Assembly: GCA_028281495.1 (NCBI GenBank)
Contig: JANQJU010000029.1
Span: 310,001 to 374,000 of the forward strand
Source: SAR324 cluster bacterium
GTDB lineage: Bacteria > SAR324 > NAC60-12
DNA: 64,000 bases
Direction: 5' to 3'
The position numbers and the translations under genes are program-made. The notes beneath the pieces are model-generated. The model was not told where the DNA came from, did not search any database, and worked only from the letters and a program-made list of their open reading frames with translations. This document shows, piece after piece, positions 50,601 to 60,800 of the stretch (position 1 is the stretch's first letter; each line of letters opens with the position of its first letter).

Positions 50601-51797
50601 ATCGTAATTTGCTCGCAACGTCAGTGTCGTCGTCGTTGTCGTTCCCGGCCTCCAACATTCTTGAAGTGTGAGAGGGGCATATGCATAGCCATCTATGGTA
50701 TTCGATGGCGACTGAGCGAATTCATCATGTTCCAATGGGCCAACCACACAACTTTCGAACCACAGTGACTCAGGACCCAGAGAACACCATTCCTGGATTT
50801 GGGATAAGGCCACGTAACCATGCCGTTCAAATTCTTTGTGACGCGCATTCAAAGCAATCAGCCACTCGCCTACCGGTTCCGATTCGGGGACCGTCACTCG
50901 AAAAGGATATAAAAGCGGCAAAGGACCGACTCGATAAGGATGTTCCTCACCCCGATGCAAACCGTCGGAGTTTGCCACGCCTAACACCACATCATCCATC
51001 TGATGATGACGGCTGACTACAATAGCCCATGCGGCTTTTAGGTAAATGTCTTTTGAAAATCCGTTGTTTTGGGCATGCCGAGCCAAATCACCCGCCGCTA
51101 TCTCGATTTCACAAAACCCGCGATGTTGTTTGACCGGGGGTGGCGTGCCTACCGACTTATCTAAAAACAGAGAAGGCAGAATGACCCGATCCCTAAAAAC
51201 TTCACTCCAAAAAACCTGAGCTTTATCAATGGGTTGTTGCTTGTACCACGCAATATAATCACGGAAACGCAACACTTTTGGGGGGTTGTGTTCTTCTTGT
51301 TGCATCAAAGCATCATAATGCCCCGCCACCTCTTGAATCACATGCTGTAGTCCCATTTCGTCCAAAATCAACCGATGGGCTGTGAATACCCAGCGGTGGG
51401 TTGTTGCATTGTGGGAACACACGGCCATACGCAACAACGGGGCTTTACCAGGATCGAAGTTCTGTTTTTTTTCTTGTTCGCAGAACACCTTCCATGCCTC
51501 ATTTTGTTCTTCTGATGTGGGAGTCGGATCACAAATCACGACGTTGCCTTTTGCTTCCGCAAGCACCACCTGCATCGGGGTCGACACTCGTTTCCACACA
51601 AAAGAGGTTCTCAATACAGGATGCCGGTACATGACCGCTAACAGGGCTTGAGTGAGCTGAGCGATATCCAGCATTCCTTCATATTTCAAAGTAGCTAGGC
51701 AGTGGTAACCCGGATCTTTTTTGGCAAGATAGTCGCGAAGCACCTCCTCTTGTTGCGGGGTCAACGGGTAGGCGGCTTCGATTGCTTTTTCAGTCAT
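44661..51797 (-). CDS. non-ribosomal peptide synthetase, C*-A-PCP-E-C-PCP-TE (termination)
   Basis: A 2378-residue NRPS. Domains by residue: degenerate C-like (1-440; HHxxxDG reads HRLILDE near 142); A (455-970; TSGSTGKPKG near 613, NAYGPTE near 743, K of NGKVD near 943); PCP (975-1050, GGDSI near 998); epimerisation (1055-1510; HHFLVDGVSW near 1194, SRTVGWC near 1350); C, D-L type (1515-1965; HHILLDGWC near 1673); PCP (2000-2075, GGHSLL near 2040); type I TE (2095-2378, GHSFGG near 2181, His in GSHVS). There is no A domain before the last PCP. The pocket residues, aligned by eye, read D-A-A-V-G-A-A-V-C, suggesting a hydrophobic substrate, then epimerised to D. It takes the chain from the upstream NRPS, 36 bp away. 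Confidence 0.93.
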   Translation of the reverse strand: MTEKAIEAAYPLTPQQEEVLRDYLAKKDPGYHCLATLKYEGMLDIAQLTQALLAVMYRHPVLRTSFVWKRVSTPMQVVLAEAKGNVVICDPTPTSEEQNEAWKVFCEQEKKQNFDPGKAPLLRMAVCSHNATTHRWVFTAHRLILDEMGLQHVIQEVAGHYDALMQQEEHNPPKVLRFRDYIAWYKQQPIDKAQVFWSEVFRDRVILPSLFLDKSVGTPPPVKQHRGFCEIEIAAGDLARHAQNNGFSKDIYLKAAWAIVVSRHHQMDDVVLGVANSDGLHRGEEHPYRVGPLPLLYPFRVTVPESEPVGEWLIALNARHKEFERHGYVALSQIQEWCSLGPESLWFESCVVGPLEHDEFAQSPSNTIDGYAYAPLTLQECWRPGTTTTTTLTLRANYDAQRFQPESIQRVLEQVKCAMESIVPRWNHPVADLPILSVVEQQRLVFDFNKTTVSHEYRSFPDLFEMWAAQTPDVVALILEDRTLTYDELNRRSNQVAHCLKKQGVEAETVVGLCVDRSFEMVIGLLGVMKAGGAYVPLDPSYPLERLSFIMNDVTPAVVLTQEHLEDRLPVTWAQVLYLDEVESMFEDESDANLGIEHAPETLAYIIHTSGSTGKPKGVCAIHQGLTNMIFGMQTAFGVDHTSTFLQFASLNFDASTAEFGMVFGSGATLCLGTQENLMPGPLLIDLLQKHRVTHAVLPPTALRALPYTNLPHLQMLGVAGEPCAPDLIQQWSTGRRFFNAYGPTENTVCSTVGDTVSEDGTMPIGRPLNNIQTYILDRQQRPVPIGVPGELYIGGASLARGYFNRPELTESKFVINPLTNSASQTEPARLYKSGDLVCYLPDGNIKFLGRIDNQVKVRGFRIELGEIESVLSWHDHIHDAVVVARRDEGDARLVAYVVLKPDVEPQSQIALLRTHLQGYVPDYMLPSAFVFLDSLPQTPNGKVDRKALAEHENYLPNRTPTENYAAPRNAIEGCLVDIWKNLLRLDQVGIHDNFFEIGGDSIISIQMVARVKKAGWHLMPRDIFRNQTIADLAMVAAESEEANGIDQGPVMGDAPLLPIQHWFFQRQVADPHHFNQAMSLTVNPHVDVDRLVQALRKLITHHDALRLRFTEIEGVWKQAHTLVDEDTNNAGQIPFTAIDLSALPPDEQRITMEHHAGELQASLDLSQGPLVRMVLFQRGADLPGVLLWVIHHFLVDGVSWRILLEDLVSVYEQLQNDEPVQLPDKTTSFQTWGTALVEYAKEEAISHEVRFWTRHLQGADPSLPTETAITPSNNTQASTNEVSCVLSSDETQQLLQDVPPVYRTHINDLLLAALVQALFRWTGKRSFLIDLEGHGREAIREDIDLSRTVGWCTTAFPVHLKHHSETQHPGDLIKSIKEQLREIPGQGLGFGVLKYLKQDPEIVALPPASVSFNYLGQFDNMESSQETQTLLLGAADIDRGPLSSEKQQRSHLLEVNGSVSRGQLRFSWAFSKHLHRDTVMQAVADDFLEALQQLIAHCVSPEAGGYTPSDFPETSLTQAELDRLVNQVPTMEALYPLSPSQLGMLVGTLAAQQTGIYVEQLVGEWNGALNLNAYQQAWNSVIQQHTMLRTGFIWEDLAEPLQFVRPEAEVPLIVEDWSPLEAAEQETRLNAFLTEDRQRGFDMNHAPLMRLAVLQTDPDRYHLIWTQHHILLDGWCCPLILQEVSEFYQAIITPRQPVKPSTIRPYRDYIAWLQAQEIEQARAYWEARLQGFLLPTPLVTKREDDTRQNKDSVANPAQSEMPYGEHPILFSKEATDQLKTLVRNQQVTLNTFMQAVWAFLLGSYSEQTDVLFGATVSGRPSELAGVEKMIGLFINTVPIRVRLKQEQPFSTWIQDLQTEIAEQQAFEYCASGQIQQWSEVPGSMPLYESLLVLENYASGSDSAAAETMTPVRTKQSVGAQTAYPLTLVIAPKEQLSVRAIYQTRCFDTPHVEQLVRGIQHVCQEIVRHPQIPLLDLQRRLPQELRLPVVSFLERQPSENRSEFVAPRSIEEQNLFQIFQEVLGHPAISITDNFFELGGHSLLAVRLMALIHKRFGVNLPLATLFQHPSIETLAQALLGFTASQDSSKPHKATEAWSSLVPIQTRGPKPPFFCLPGGGGNALYFYHLSRHLGNEQPFYGLQPVGLDGKQTPHTSVQAMAAHHLSLIQEIQPQGPYYLGGHSFGGRVAFEIAQQLLAAGESIALLAILDVPPFSEVTVEEKVDEAHWLSSLIVAAVEFHGTASSDPRDQIRTQAYEQLRQMPQKEQWQYVQQQLEATHFLPPGSDLQQVQGYIQVFQANAQATYAYQPQNWRSLPITLFCPEDEPNASVGRTAEGKAQAWSQIGPVELHRVPGSHVSMTAEPHVKVLADKLRGCIEKAT

Positions 51798-51833
51798 AGG
51801 AGACCTTTCTGAGAGAACAAGTTGAGAATCGGA

Positions 51834-54800
51834 TCACTCATCTGAATCTGAGAGTTCCAACAGCAGATTTTCGAGTTCCATTTGATTGAAATCGGTATCC
51901 ATTAAACCCGTATCCATTAAACCCGTATCCACGGAACGGGTGTCTGACAAATTGGTATCGGCACGACCTGTGTTGGAAACGGGTTCATTCCTGCCCCCTG
52001 TCGTTTCAGGTGAGGCTAAAAAAGAAACGGATTCGATCCGTTGCTGTCTGTCGAAGACCATATGTTTCAACAGGTTCTCAAAATGGAATTGCATCCGTTC
52101 GAGGGTCTTGGCTTTAAACAAGCTGGTCCGAAACTGCCAATATCCTGCAATGGTGCCATCCCCACGTTCTTGCATGGATAGGGTGAGATCGAACTTCGCA
52201 ATCGAATGTTCTTGTTCCGGATGCGAAAATTTCAGACCAGGAACCTCCCCCCAAGGAGGCGGTGTGTTTTGCAACACAAAAGCAATTTGAAATAGCGGGG
52301 TACGTTCCGTATCACGGGTCAGGTTCAACCCATCGATCAACATGTCGAAAGGCACGTCTTGATGATCGTAAGCCGCTTGGGCGGTTTCCCGGATTTGAAA
52401 TAGCAGTTCTTCAAAGGTTGGATTGCCTGACAGATCCGAGCGCAGTGCCAAACTATTGACAAAAAAACCAATCAACGGTTCGGTTTCCAAATGATTCCGA
52501 TTGGCGATGGACGTGCCAATCACAAAATCCGATTGCCCACTGTATCGGTAAAGCAGGCTTTGGAAAGCCGTGAGCAATGTCATGAATAACGTACACCCGG
52601 TGTCATGACTCAGTTTGTGCAAGGCCGCGCTCAGTTCAGGGGAAAGCGTCAAGGGGATATTGCGACCTCGATTGTCTTCGCGATCCAGTTCCGAAAAATC
52701 AAAGGGCAATTCCGAATGGACGGGAGCACCCGACAACTGTTGTTTCCAGTAGTCCAATTGTTTTTCCAGATGGGCACCGCTAAGCCATTGACGCTGCCAC
52801 ACGGCGTAATCGGCATATTGAACCGAAAGCTCTGGTAAAGAAGCCTGCTTTCCTTGGGTGAAAGATTCGTAAAACGTCGTGACCTCGTGAACCAACACGC
52901 CCACGGACCATCCATCTGAAGCAATATGGTGCATCGTCAATAGCAAGATATGATTGGTATCCGACACATGAAGCAGCTTGCTTCGAAGCATGAGATCTTG
53001 ACTCAAATCAAAAGGATGACGTGCCTCTTCCCGAATGCAGTTTTGAACTGCTGGAGACAATTCGGTCTCCCCCGATGCCTCCACGATTTCCAGCTTCAAC
53101 GAGCGATTCGTATGGATCTTCTGATAGGGCTGTTCCTCTTCCCCGTGCAACGTAGTGCGTAGCACTTCGTGGCGTTGCACAATCGCATTGAGACTCTTTT
53201 GCAACGCTTCCACATCCAACGAGCCTTGTATTTGAAGCACCATGGGCATGTTGTAGGTTGCAGAGGGTCCCTCCAAATGAGCCAAAAACCACAACCGCTG
53301 TTGGGCATAAGACAAGGGAAGTCGCAAATGCCGGTCTGCGCGACAGATCGGTGGCAATGGGGGTCTGGAAGCAGATCTCTGCAAACGGCCGATGGTGCAG
53401 GTAAACTCTTCCAAGGTCGGAGCATCAAACAAACTCTTGAGCGGCAATTCGATGAGAAATTCTCGACGTGCTCTCGACACGACCTGAGTGGCTAACAAAG
53501 AATGTCCACCAAGATCAAAGAAATTATCCTTAAGGCTTACCCCTTCCAACCCCAACACGCTCTCCCACAACGCGGCCACTTTCATTTCCGTTGGATTTTG
53601 AGGAAGGGCTTCTCCTCCTTCACCTTGTTCTGGTGTGGGAAGTGACCTTCGATCTACTTTACCACTTGGCGTGAGGGGAAAGTCTTCCAAGACCACAACG
53701 TGGGTGGGGACCATGTATTCTGGCAACCGATCACTCAAAAAAGAACGAATATCCCCATCCATCGATTCCAACAATTCCTGTTCCGTGACTTCCTCTAACA
53801 CCACGTAAGCCAGCAATTGCTTGTTGGCTCGCGAGATTTCTCTGACGACAACGGCACATTGCTGCACGGAAGGATGGTGGCTGAGGGTGGCTTCGATCTC
53901 GCCCAATTCGATACGAAACCCACGTATCTTCACTTGGTGGTCTTTGCGGCCTAAAAATTCGAGCAGCGGTTGTTTCGTATCGCAACTCCATTGCAGCCGT
54001 CCCAGATCACCCGTCTTATAAAGACGTCCCGGCCCCAGTGGATTGGGAATGAAACGTTCGTCAGTCAAATCAGGACGGTTGAGATATCCTCGTGCCAGTT
54101 GCACGCCTCCCAAATACAGTTCTCCACGGACACCGGGGGGGACCGGTTGTTGGTGGGCATCGAGCAAATACACCTGACTGTTGGCAACCGGATACCCAAT
54201 CGGTGGCAAACGTGGCCAAGCAGAAGGGGGGCCTGTGAGGTCATAGGCGGTGATCACATGACTTTCGGTCGGGCCATAATGGTTCGACAAGACACATCCT
54301 GGTAGATGCTCGAACAAGGTCTCTAGAGCAGGAGTGATCTGCAACTGTTCGCCTGCGGTGATGATCTGTTGCAATGAATTCGGCCAACATTGAGATTGCA
54401 CTACCGTTTCAGCAAATTGTTGCAAAGCGATGAATGGTAGAAACAATCGTTCCACCCGATGTTGGATCACATAGCCGACCAATGCCTCCATATCACGGCG
54501 CACCTCATTGGAAACCAAGTGCAACGTCGCGCCCAAACATAAAGTGGAAAAGATTTCTTGAAACGACACATCAAAACTGAATGGGGCAAACTGGAGGGTG
54601 GTTGGAGCCGCACTTTGAGTGTGCATGTTTTGTAATTGCCATTCGATCAAATTGGACAGTGCCCGCTGTTCCAGAACCACCCCCTTGGGAGTGCCCGTCG
54701 ATCCGGAAGTGAACAGCACGTACGCAGCATGTTCGAGGGATGCGGTTTGTCGGGGAGGGGTTGTCGGAAAGCTCGCCCACGTTTCAGTTTCCGCATCCAA

Positions 54801-57800
54801 AAACAAACACGTTCCTTCAAATGACAAAGCTAAGGATTCCCACAAACGATGTTGTGTCAGCAAAACGGATGCTTTCGAGGTCTCCAACATCAAAGTCAGT
54901 CGTTCCACCGGATACGAGGGGTCCAGCGGCACGTAAGCCGCCCCAGCTTTCAGAATACCAAGAAGTCCCACAACCATATCCAGAGAACGTTCCACACAAA
55001 GCCCTACCAAAGACTCCGGTCCCACCCCCGAAGTCTGCAACCGGTGGGCAACCCGATTCGCTCGTGTCTCTAACTCCGCATAGGTCAAAGATTCTTTCGC
55101 TTCGTAACGGACCGCAATCGCATCGGGAGTTTGTTGTGCCTGCCTCTCAAACCATTGATGCACACCGACGCTTTGCTGTGATGATGGCAAGTCTTCGGAA
55201 TGGGAAGCATTCCAATCAAACAGCAATTGTTGGCGTTCTGTTTCGCTCAACATCGAAATCGTGTGTAAGGGTTGTTTTGGAGCACGGATCATGTTCGTCA
55301 AGATTTGTTCCAGATGCTGCGCCATACGGTCCACCGTAGTCGTGTGGAAACGATTCGCTTGGAAATAAAAGCGTAGGGTCATTTGCTGGCCCGGTGCTGC
55401 TATGACGGTTAAGGGGTAATTGGTTTTTTCAAAAATCCCGGACGATTTCACTTTCAGATGAGGCAAGCTTTGTTCAGGAGTCAATGCTTCGTCCAACGGA
55501 TAATTCTCAAATACCAACAGACTCTCAAACAAAGGGGTTCCCGCAGGAATTTCGCTCCAGCCTTGCACCTCGGTCAATCCATGAAAGGCATATTGTTCCC
55601 GTTCGCGTTGATCGGATTGCAGCCGCTGCAACCAATTTGTGAGCCATTCGCTTCCTTCCAATCGGACTCGCACCGGAACCGTGTTGATAAACAAGCCGAT
55701 CATGGTTTCCACTCCCACCAGTTCGGGTGGACGTCCTGACACCGTGGCTCCAAACAACACATCATCTTCGTGGCAGTAGCGGGCAAGCAACAAAGCCCAT
55801 GCTCCTTGGAATATCGTATTGAGCGTGAGCCGGTGATTCCGAGCAAATTTTTGTAACCCCGTGCTCAGCTCAGTAGACAAATGGGTCAGCTTTTGTTCAT
55901 AACCAGCCGATTTTGAATTGGTTGCGGAAGGAGAGTCGACATTTAGCAAAGTGGGGTCCGTAAAATTTGCTAGATGTTGGGTCCAAAACTGCTGCGCAGG
56001 AGTTCGATCTTGTTGTTGCAACCACCGGATATAGTCCCGAAACGGACGAGGACGAACCGGTGTAGGAACTACTTTTTGCGAGAGATTGGCTTCGTAACAG
56101 GCAATCAATTCCTGAAACAAATGGGGCATGCACCACCCATCCATTAGGATGTGATGGTGGCTCCAAAGGAAGGAATAGTGGTTGTCTCCCAATTGAATCA
56201 ACGTCATTCGCATCAGAGGCGCTTTGTCCAACGCAAAGCCTCGTTCTCGATCTTGTTGGATCAACAAGTCCCATTGGGATGTTTGTTCGGTGGGCGTGAG
56301 CGCACTCCAATCCAATTCCTGCCAGGGCAATTCCACGATTTTGCGAACCACCTGCAAGGGTTTCTCGAATTCATCCCAAAAGAATCCCGTGCGCAACACC
56401 GCATGTCGTTGGATCACTTGTTCCCAAGCGGTTTGGAAGGCAGAAACGTCCAAAAAGCCTTCGAAGGTGTAGCCGAATTGCTCGGTATAAACGCCTGCTT
56501 GAGGAGCGTATAGTGTCTCAAACAAGATGCCATTCTGAAGTGGAGTGAGCGGATAAATGTCGTCAATGTTCTGCCGATCTGGCAGTTGAAACAATTGTGC
56601 CGTACTCAATCCGGCCAATTCGAAATCACTGGCGGTGAACCCTCCGGATTCTCCCGAAATACAGTGATGGATGAGCTCTCTCAAAGCCTGTTGAAACTGG
56701 CCGGCAAGCGTTTCGATGGTAGAAGTTCCAAACACATTTTGGCTGAAATTCCAATGCAGCTCCAATCGTTCTTCCACCACCATGCCATTGATCTGAAGCC
56801 AGTACCCATGATCCTGACGGTCGCTGCGGAGAGGCCCCCCCTGTAGGGACGAACGCCCTAAAAAGAACCCCGCCGTCTCCGAATGCTGGGCCTGATCCAG
56901 TTGTCCCAAATAATTGAACCCGATCGGAGCAGAACGATCTTCGGCCAAGCTTGAGTCAGGGGTGAGATATCTCTGAATGCCGTAACCGACACCTCGTTGG
57001 GGAATTTGCCTCAGTTGTTCCTTGATGGAACAAATGGCTTCCCCGAGAGAAGTGCCTTCCCAATTCAGTACTACCGGAAACACGCTCGTGAACCACCCCA
57101 CTGTGCGAGAAAGGTCTTTGGAATCGTCTAGCTCCTCACGACCATGTCCTTCCAGTTCCAACCACACCTGATGGCTGTGGGTCCACGATGCGAAGGTTTG
57201 GACCAACGCCGTGAGTAAGAGATCATTGACCTGCGTGTGATAAGCACTGGGGGCTTCGTGCAGCAAAGAGTGGGTGTCCTCCTTTGAAAAGCGGGAACAG
57301 AATCGGGTGAGCGACTCGACGGTGTTCCATGATTCGAGAACACTCGGATCCATGCCGTTGGGATTATCCACTGGCAACCAATCCACAGGAACTGGGGGCA
57401 GGGCTTGCCAATAGGGTTGTTCCTTTAAAAGCGTTTCCGATTGAGCATAGGCTTGCAATCCATGAGACCATGCTTGAAAGGACGTGGTTTTGGAAGGAAG
57501 TTGAACCGTTTGCCCCCGTTCCAATTGATGATAAACCGTTTGCAAATCTTCCAACAACACCCGCCAGGACACCCCATCGACCGCCAAGTGATGAATCACC
57601 CATTGCAACACCTGGGGTTGATCCGTTCCCCGGAGGAACAATGTCATCCGAAGCAAAGGACCGTGTTGGAGATCCAGACTGGTTTGCTGTTCGGCAGCCT
57701 TCGCTTCGATCCTAAGTCGTTGTTCCTCTGCGGTCTTATTGGAAACATCAACTTCCTCAAAAATTGTCTCCACATCTATGATTTCTGGTTTGTCCTGGGA

Positions 57801-60800
57801 CTGCTTCCAATTGCTGACTCGTTGGTCCTGTGCCTGTCCATCGGAATCATTTCCTTGGCTTGCCGTGGGGATGGGTACAAAACGCAATCGAAGGGCATCA
57901 TGATGTGTCAGAAGATGGTGCAACGCTTGCTTGAGCAACTGAGGTTGCACTTCGCTGGAAATCTCCAACATCATGGATTGATTGTAATGATGAGGGTCGA
58001 GGACGACTCGCTCAAAGAAACGTTGTTGGATGGGAGTCAACCCGACCTCACCGACCACCGGTCCCTGCTCGGCAGTCTGGGTTTGAACCGGATGCACCAC
58101 CGTCACCAATTCGGCAATCGTCTGATGCTGGAACAGATCCTTGGGCGTCATTTGCAACCCTGCTTGACGAGCACGGGCTACGATTTGAATGGAAATGATG
58201 GAATCTCCCCCAATATCAAAAAAGTTGTCGTGAATCCCCACGCCTTCCACCCGCAACACCTCTTGCCAGATTGTGGCCAATTTCTGTTCCAAGCTGGTAC
58301 GCGGGGCCAGATAGGACTCCATGACCACCCGCTGGGGCTTGGGCAAAGCCCTCCGGTTGATTTTTCCATTGCGATTCAGCGGCATTGCTTCCAGCACCAT
58401 AAAAACAGCAGGAACCATATAATGGGGCACTCGCGATTGAAGGAACTCTTTAAGATCTGAAGTGTCGGTTGGAGAGCAGGCATCTGATGACGAAACAGAA
58501 CGGGTCAACGTGACATACGCTACCAAATAAGGATGTTCCGGCTCTTGCTCAGCAATCACCACCGCTTCTTGCACATCCGGATGTTGCAGCAGCTTTGATT
58601 CCACCTCTCCTAACTCCACTCGAAACCCACGGATCTTCACTTGATGATCCACGCGGCCTAAAAATTCGAGCAACCCATCTGGTAGCATTCTCACCAAATC
58701 TCCAGTGCGATACAAACGCTCGTTTGTAGAACACGAGGGGTTTCCTTTTTCTTCAAATGGATTGGGTACAAATCGGGATTGCGTGAGTTCCGGCTGACCC
58801 CAATAGCCTCGGGCTACATTTTTTCCCCCAAGGTACAATTCTCCAGGCACTCCTGGTGGGACTCGTTGTTGAAACGCATCCAACACACACACCGTGGTGT
58901 TCTCCAGAGGATTGCCGATGGGAACCGAAGCAGACGGCGGACGGGACCTGTTGGAATCAATCCGATAAGTGGTCACTCCTACGGTTGTTTCACTTGGACC
59001 GTAGTGATTGAACAGCACGCAGTCGGGTTGCAACGTCCGAAGATTGTGAACCAACTCCCAATCCAAACGTTCTCCACCCAATACCAGCCGAGCACGAGGC
59101 AACAACGATTCGGGTGGGGTCGATTCCGGTTGCGCCGCGTTCAGCAACGCTTTGAGATGAGAGGGAACAATTTTAAGGCAATCGATTTGGTGTCTTTGGA
59201 AATACTCTGCCAAGGCATCGGGTGTGGTAGCTTTCTCTTCGCTGAGGATGTGCAAGGTGCCCCCGGTACACAATGCCGGAAAAATCATAGTGTGCCCCAA
59301 ATCAGCCGCAAACGTAGAAACATTGGCATACTGCACCGGTCGCTTCGTCGAACCTCCTTCAGACTGCAATGCATACAGATCCAAACGATTCACGATACTG
59401 TGTACATAATTGGACAATTGCCGATGTTCCACTGCCACCCCTTTGGGTTCTCCCGTCGATCCTGAGGTGAACACGACATAGGCTAATTGAGAAGGTTGTG
59501 CTGGCAAGTCAGAATCTTTTTTTGGGGATGGCAACACATGCAACGGTTCCAATCCATCCAAACAGAGGGTCGCAGTCTCCTGGGTTGGCAATTGATTGAG
59601 GAAGGTCGTGTGAGTGAGGACGACAGGGGCTTGGGTTTGCCTCAAAATGGACTCCCAACGTTCAACAGGCAGTTTTTCATCCAGCACGACATAGGCTGCT
59701 CCTGCTTTCATAATAGCCAACATGCTCAGGATCACCTCTGCCGATCGTTCTAAACAGATGCCCACACATTGATCGGGTTGCAGGGCATAATCTGCCAGCC
59801 TCGATGACAAACGAGACGCTTGGTGGTCGAGTTCGCGATAAGTCCATTGGTGGCAGCGTCCGGTCTCGTCTTCAAACACCAGGGCGGAGGCTTCGGGAGT
59901 CCGTTGTGCTTGTTCTTCAAACCAGTGATGCCAACAGCGCTCAGGAAACAGAGTGTCCTCACGCATCTGAATTTTCTCTGATGTTTCTTCCCAAAGAGGA
60001 ATTTGGGCAATGGGCTGGGTGGGAGCCGACACGATGCCTGCCAACAGCATTTGAAAGTGGTCCATCATGCGTTCAATTGTGGCGGCTTCGAATAAATCGG
60101 TGTTGTAGGTCCAGGTCCCGTGAAATCGTCCTGTTTCCTCCCACATGGAGAGGTTCAGCTCGAACCGAGCGGTTTGAATTTTCTGTTTGAGAGGCGTGAC
60201 GGATAGCCCCGGTAGTTCCAAAATGGGCAGTGACAGGTTTTGGAAGGCAAACATCACTTGAAATACGGGGGAATGGCTCAGGTCTCGTTCTAACTGAAGG
60301 GCGTCCACCAACGTTTCAAAAGGCACATCCTGATGCTCGTAGGCCGCTTGGGCCGTTTGACGGACTTGGGCCAGCAAATCCAAAAAACTCGGATTGCCCG
60401 AACAATCGGTTCGCAGGGCCAAGGTGTTCACGAAAAACCCAATCAACGGCTCCACTTCTTGTCGATTGCGATTGGCAATCGGCGATCCCACAACGATGTC
60501 CTCTTGGCCGCTATAACGATGCAGCAACACATTAAACGTGGCGAGCAATGTCATGAATGCGGTCGTCCCGGTCTGTCGACACAGGCGGTCCAATTGGCGT
60601 CCGGTTTCGACGGGCAGACAGAATTCCAACCGTTCTCCTCGAAAGGTTTGGTGTGGAGGTCGGGGGAAATCATAGGGAAGTTCCAGACGCTTGGGTGCTC
60701 CATCCAGATGCTGCTTCCAGTAGTCGAGCTGTTTTTCCAAACGCCCTCCCGCAAGCCACTCGCGTTGCCATTGAGCGAAATCCGCATATTGCACACTCAG

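Noticed and set aside
54740..55339. 199-residue plus-strand ORF
   Set aside because: Antisense shadow of the A3 adenylation domain; composition reflects the complementary strand.
57441..58460. 339-residue ORF on the plus strand
   Set aside because: It lies wholly antisense to the E domain and neighbouring modules of the NRPS; the NRPS motifs are on the minus strand, and the plus-strand product has no recognisable domain or ribosome-binding site.
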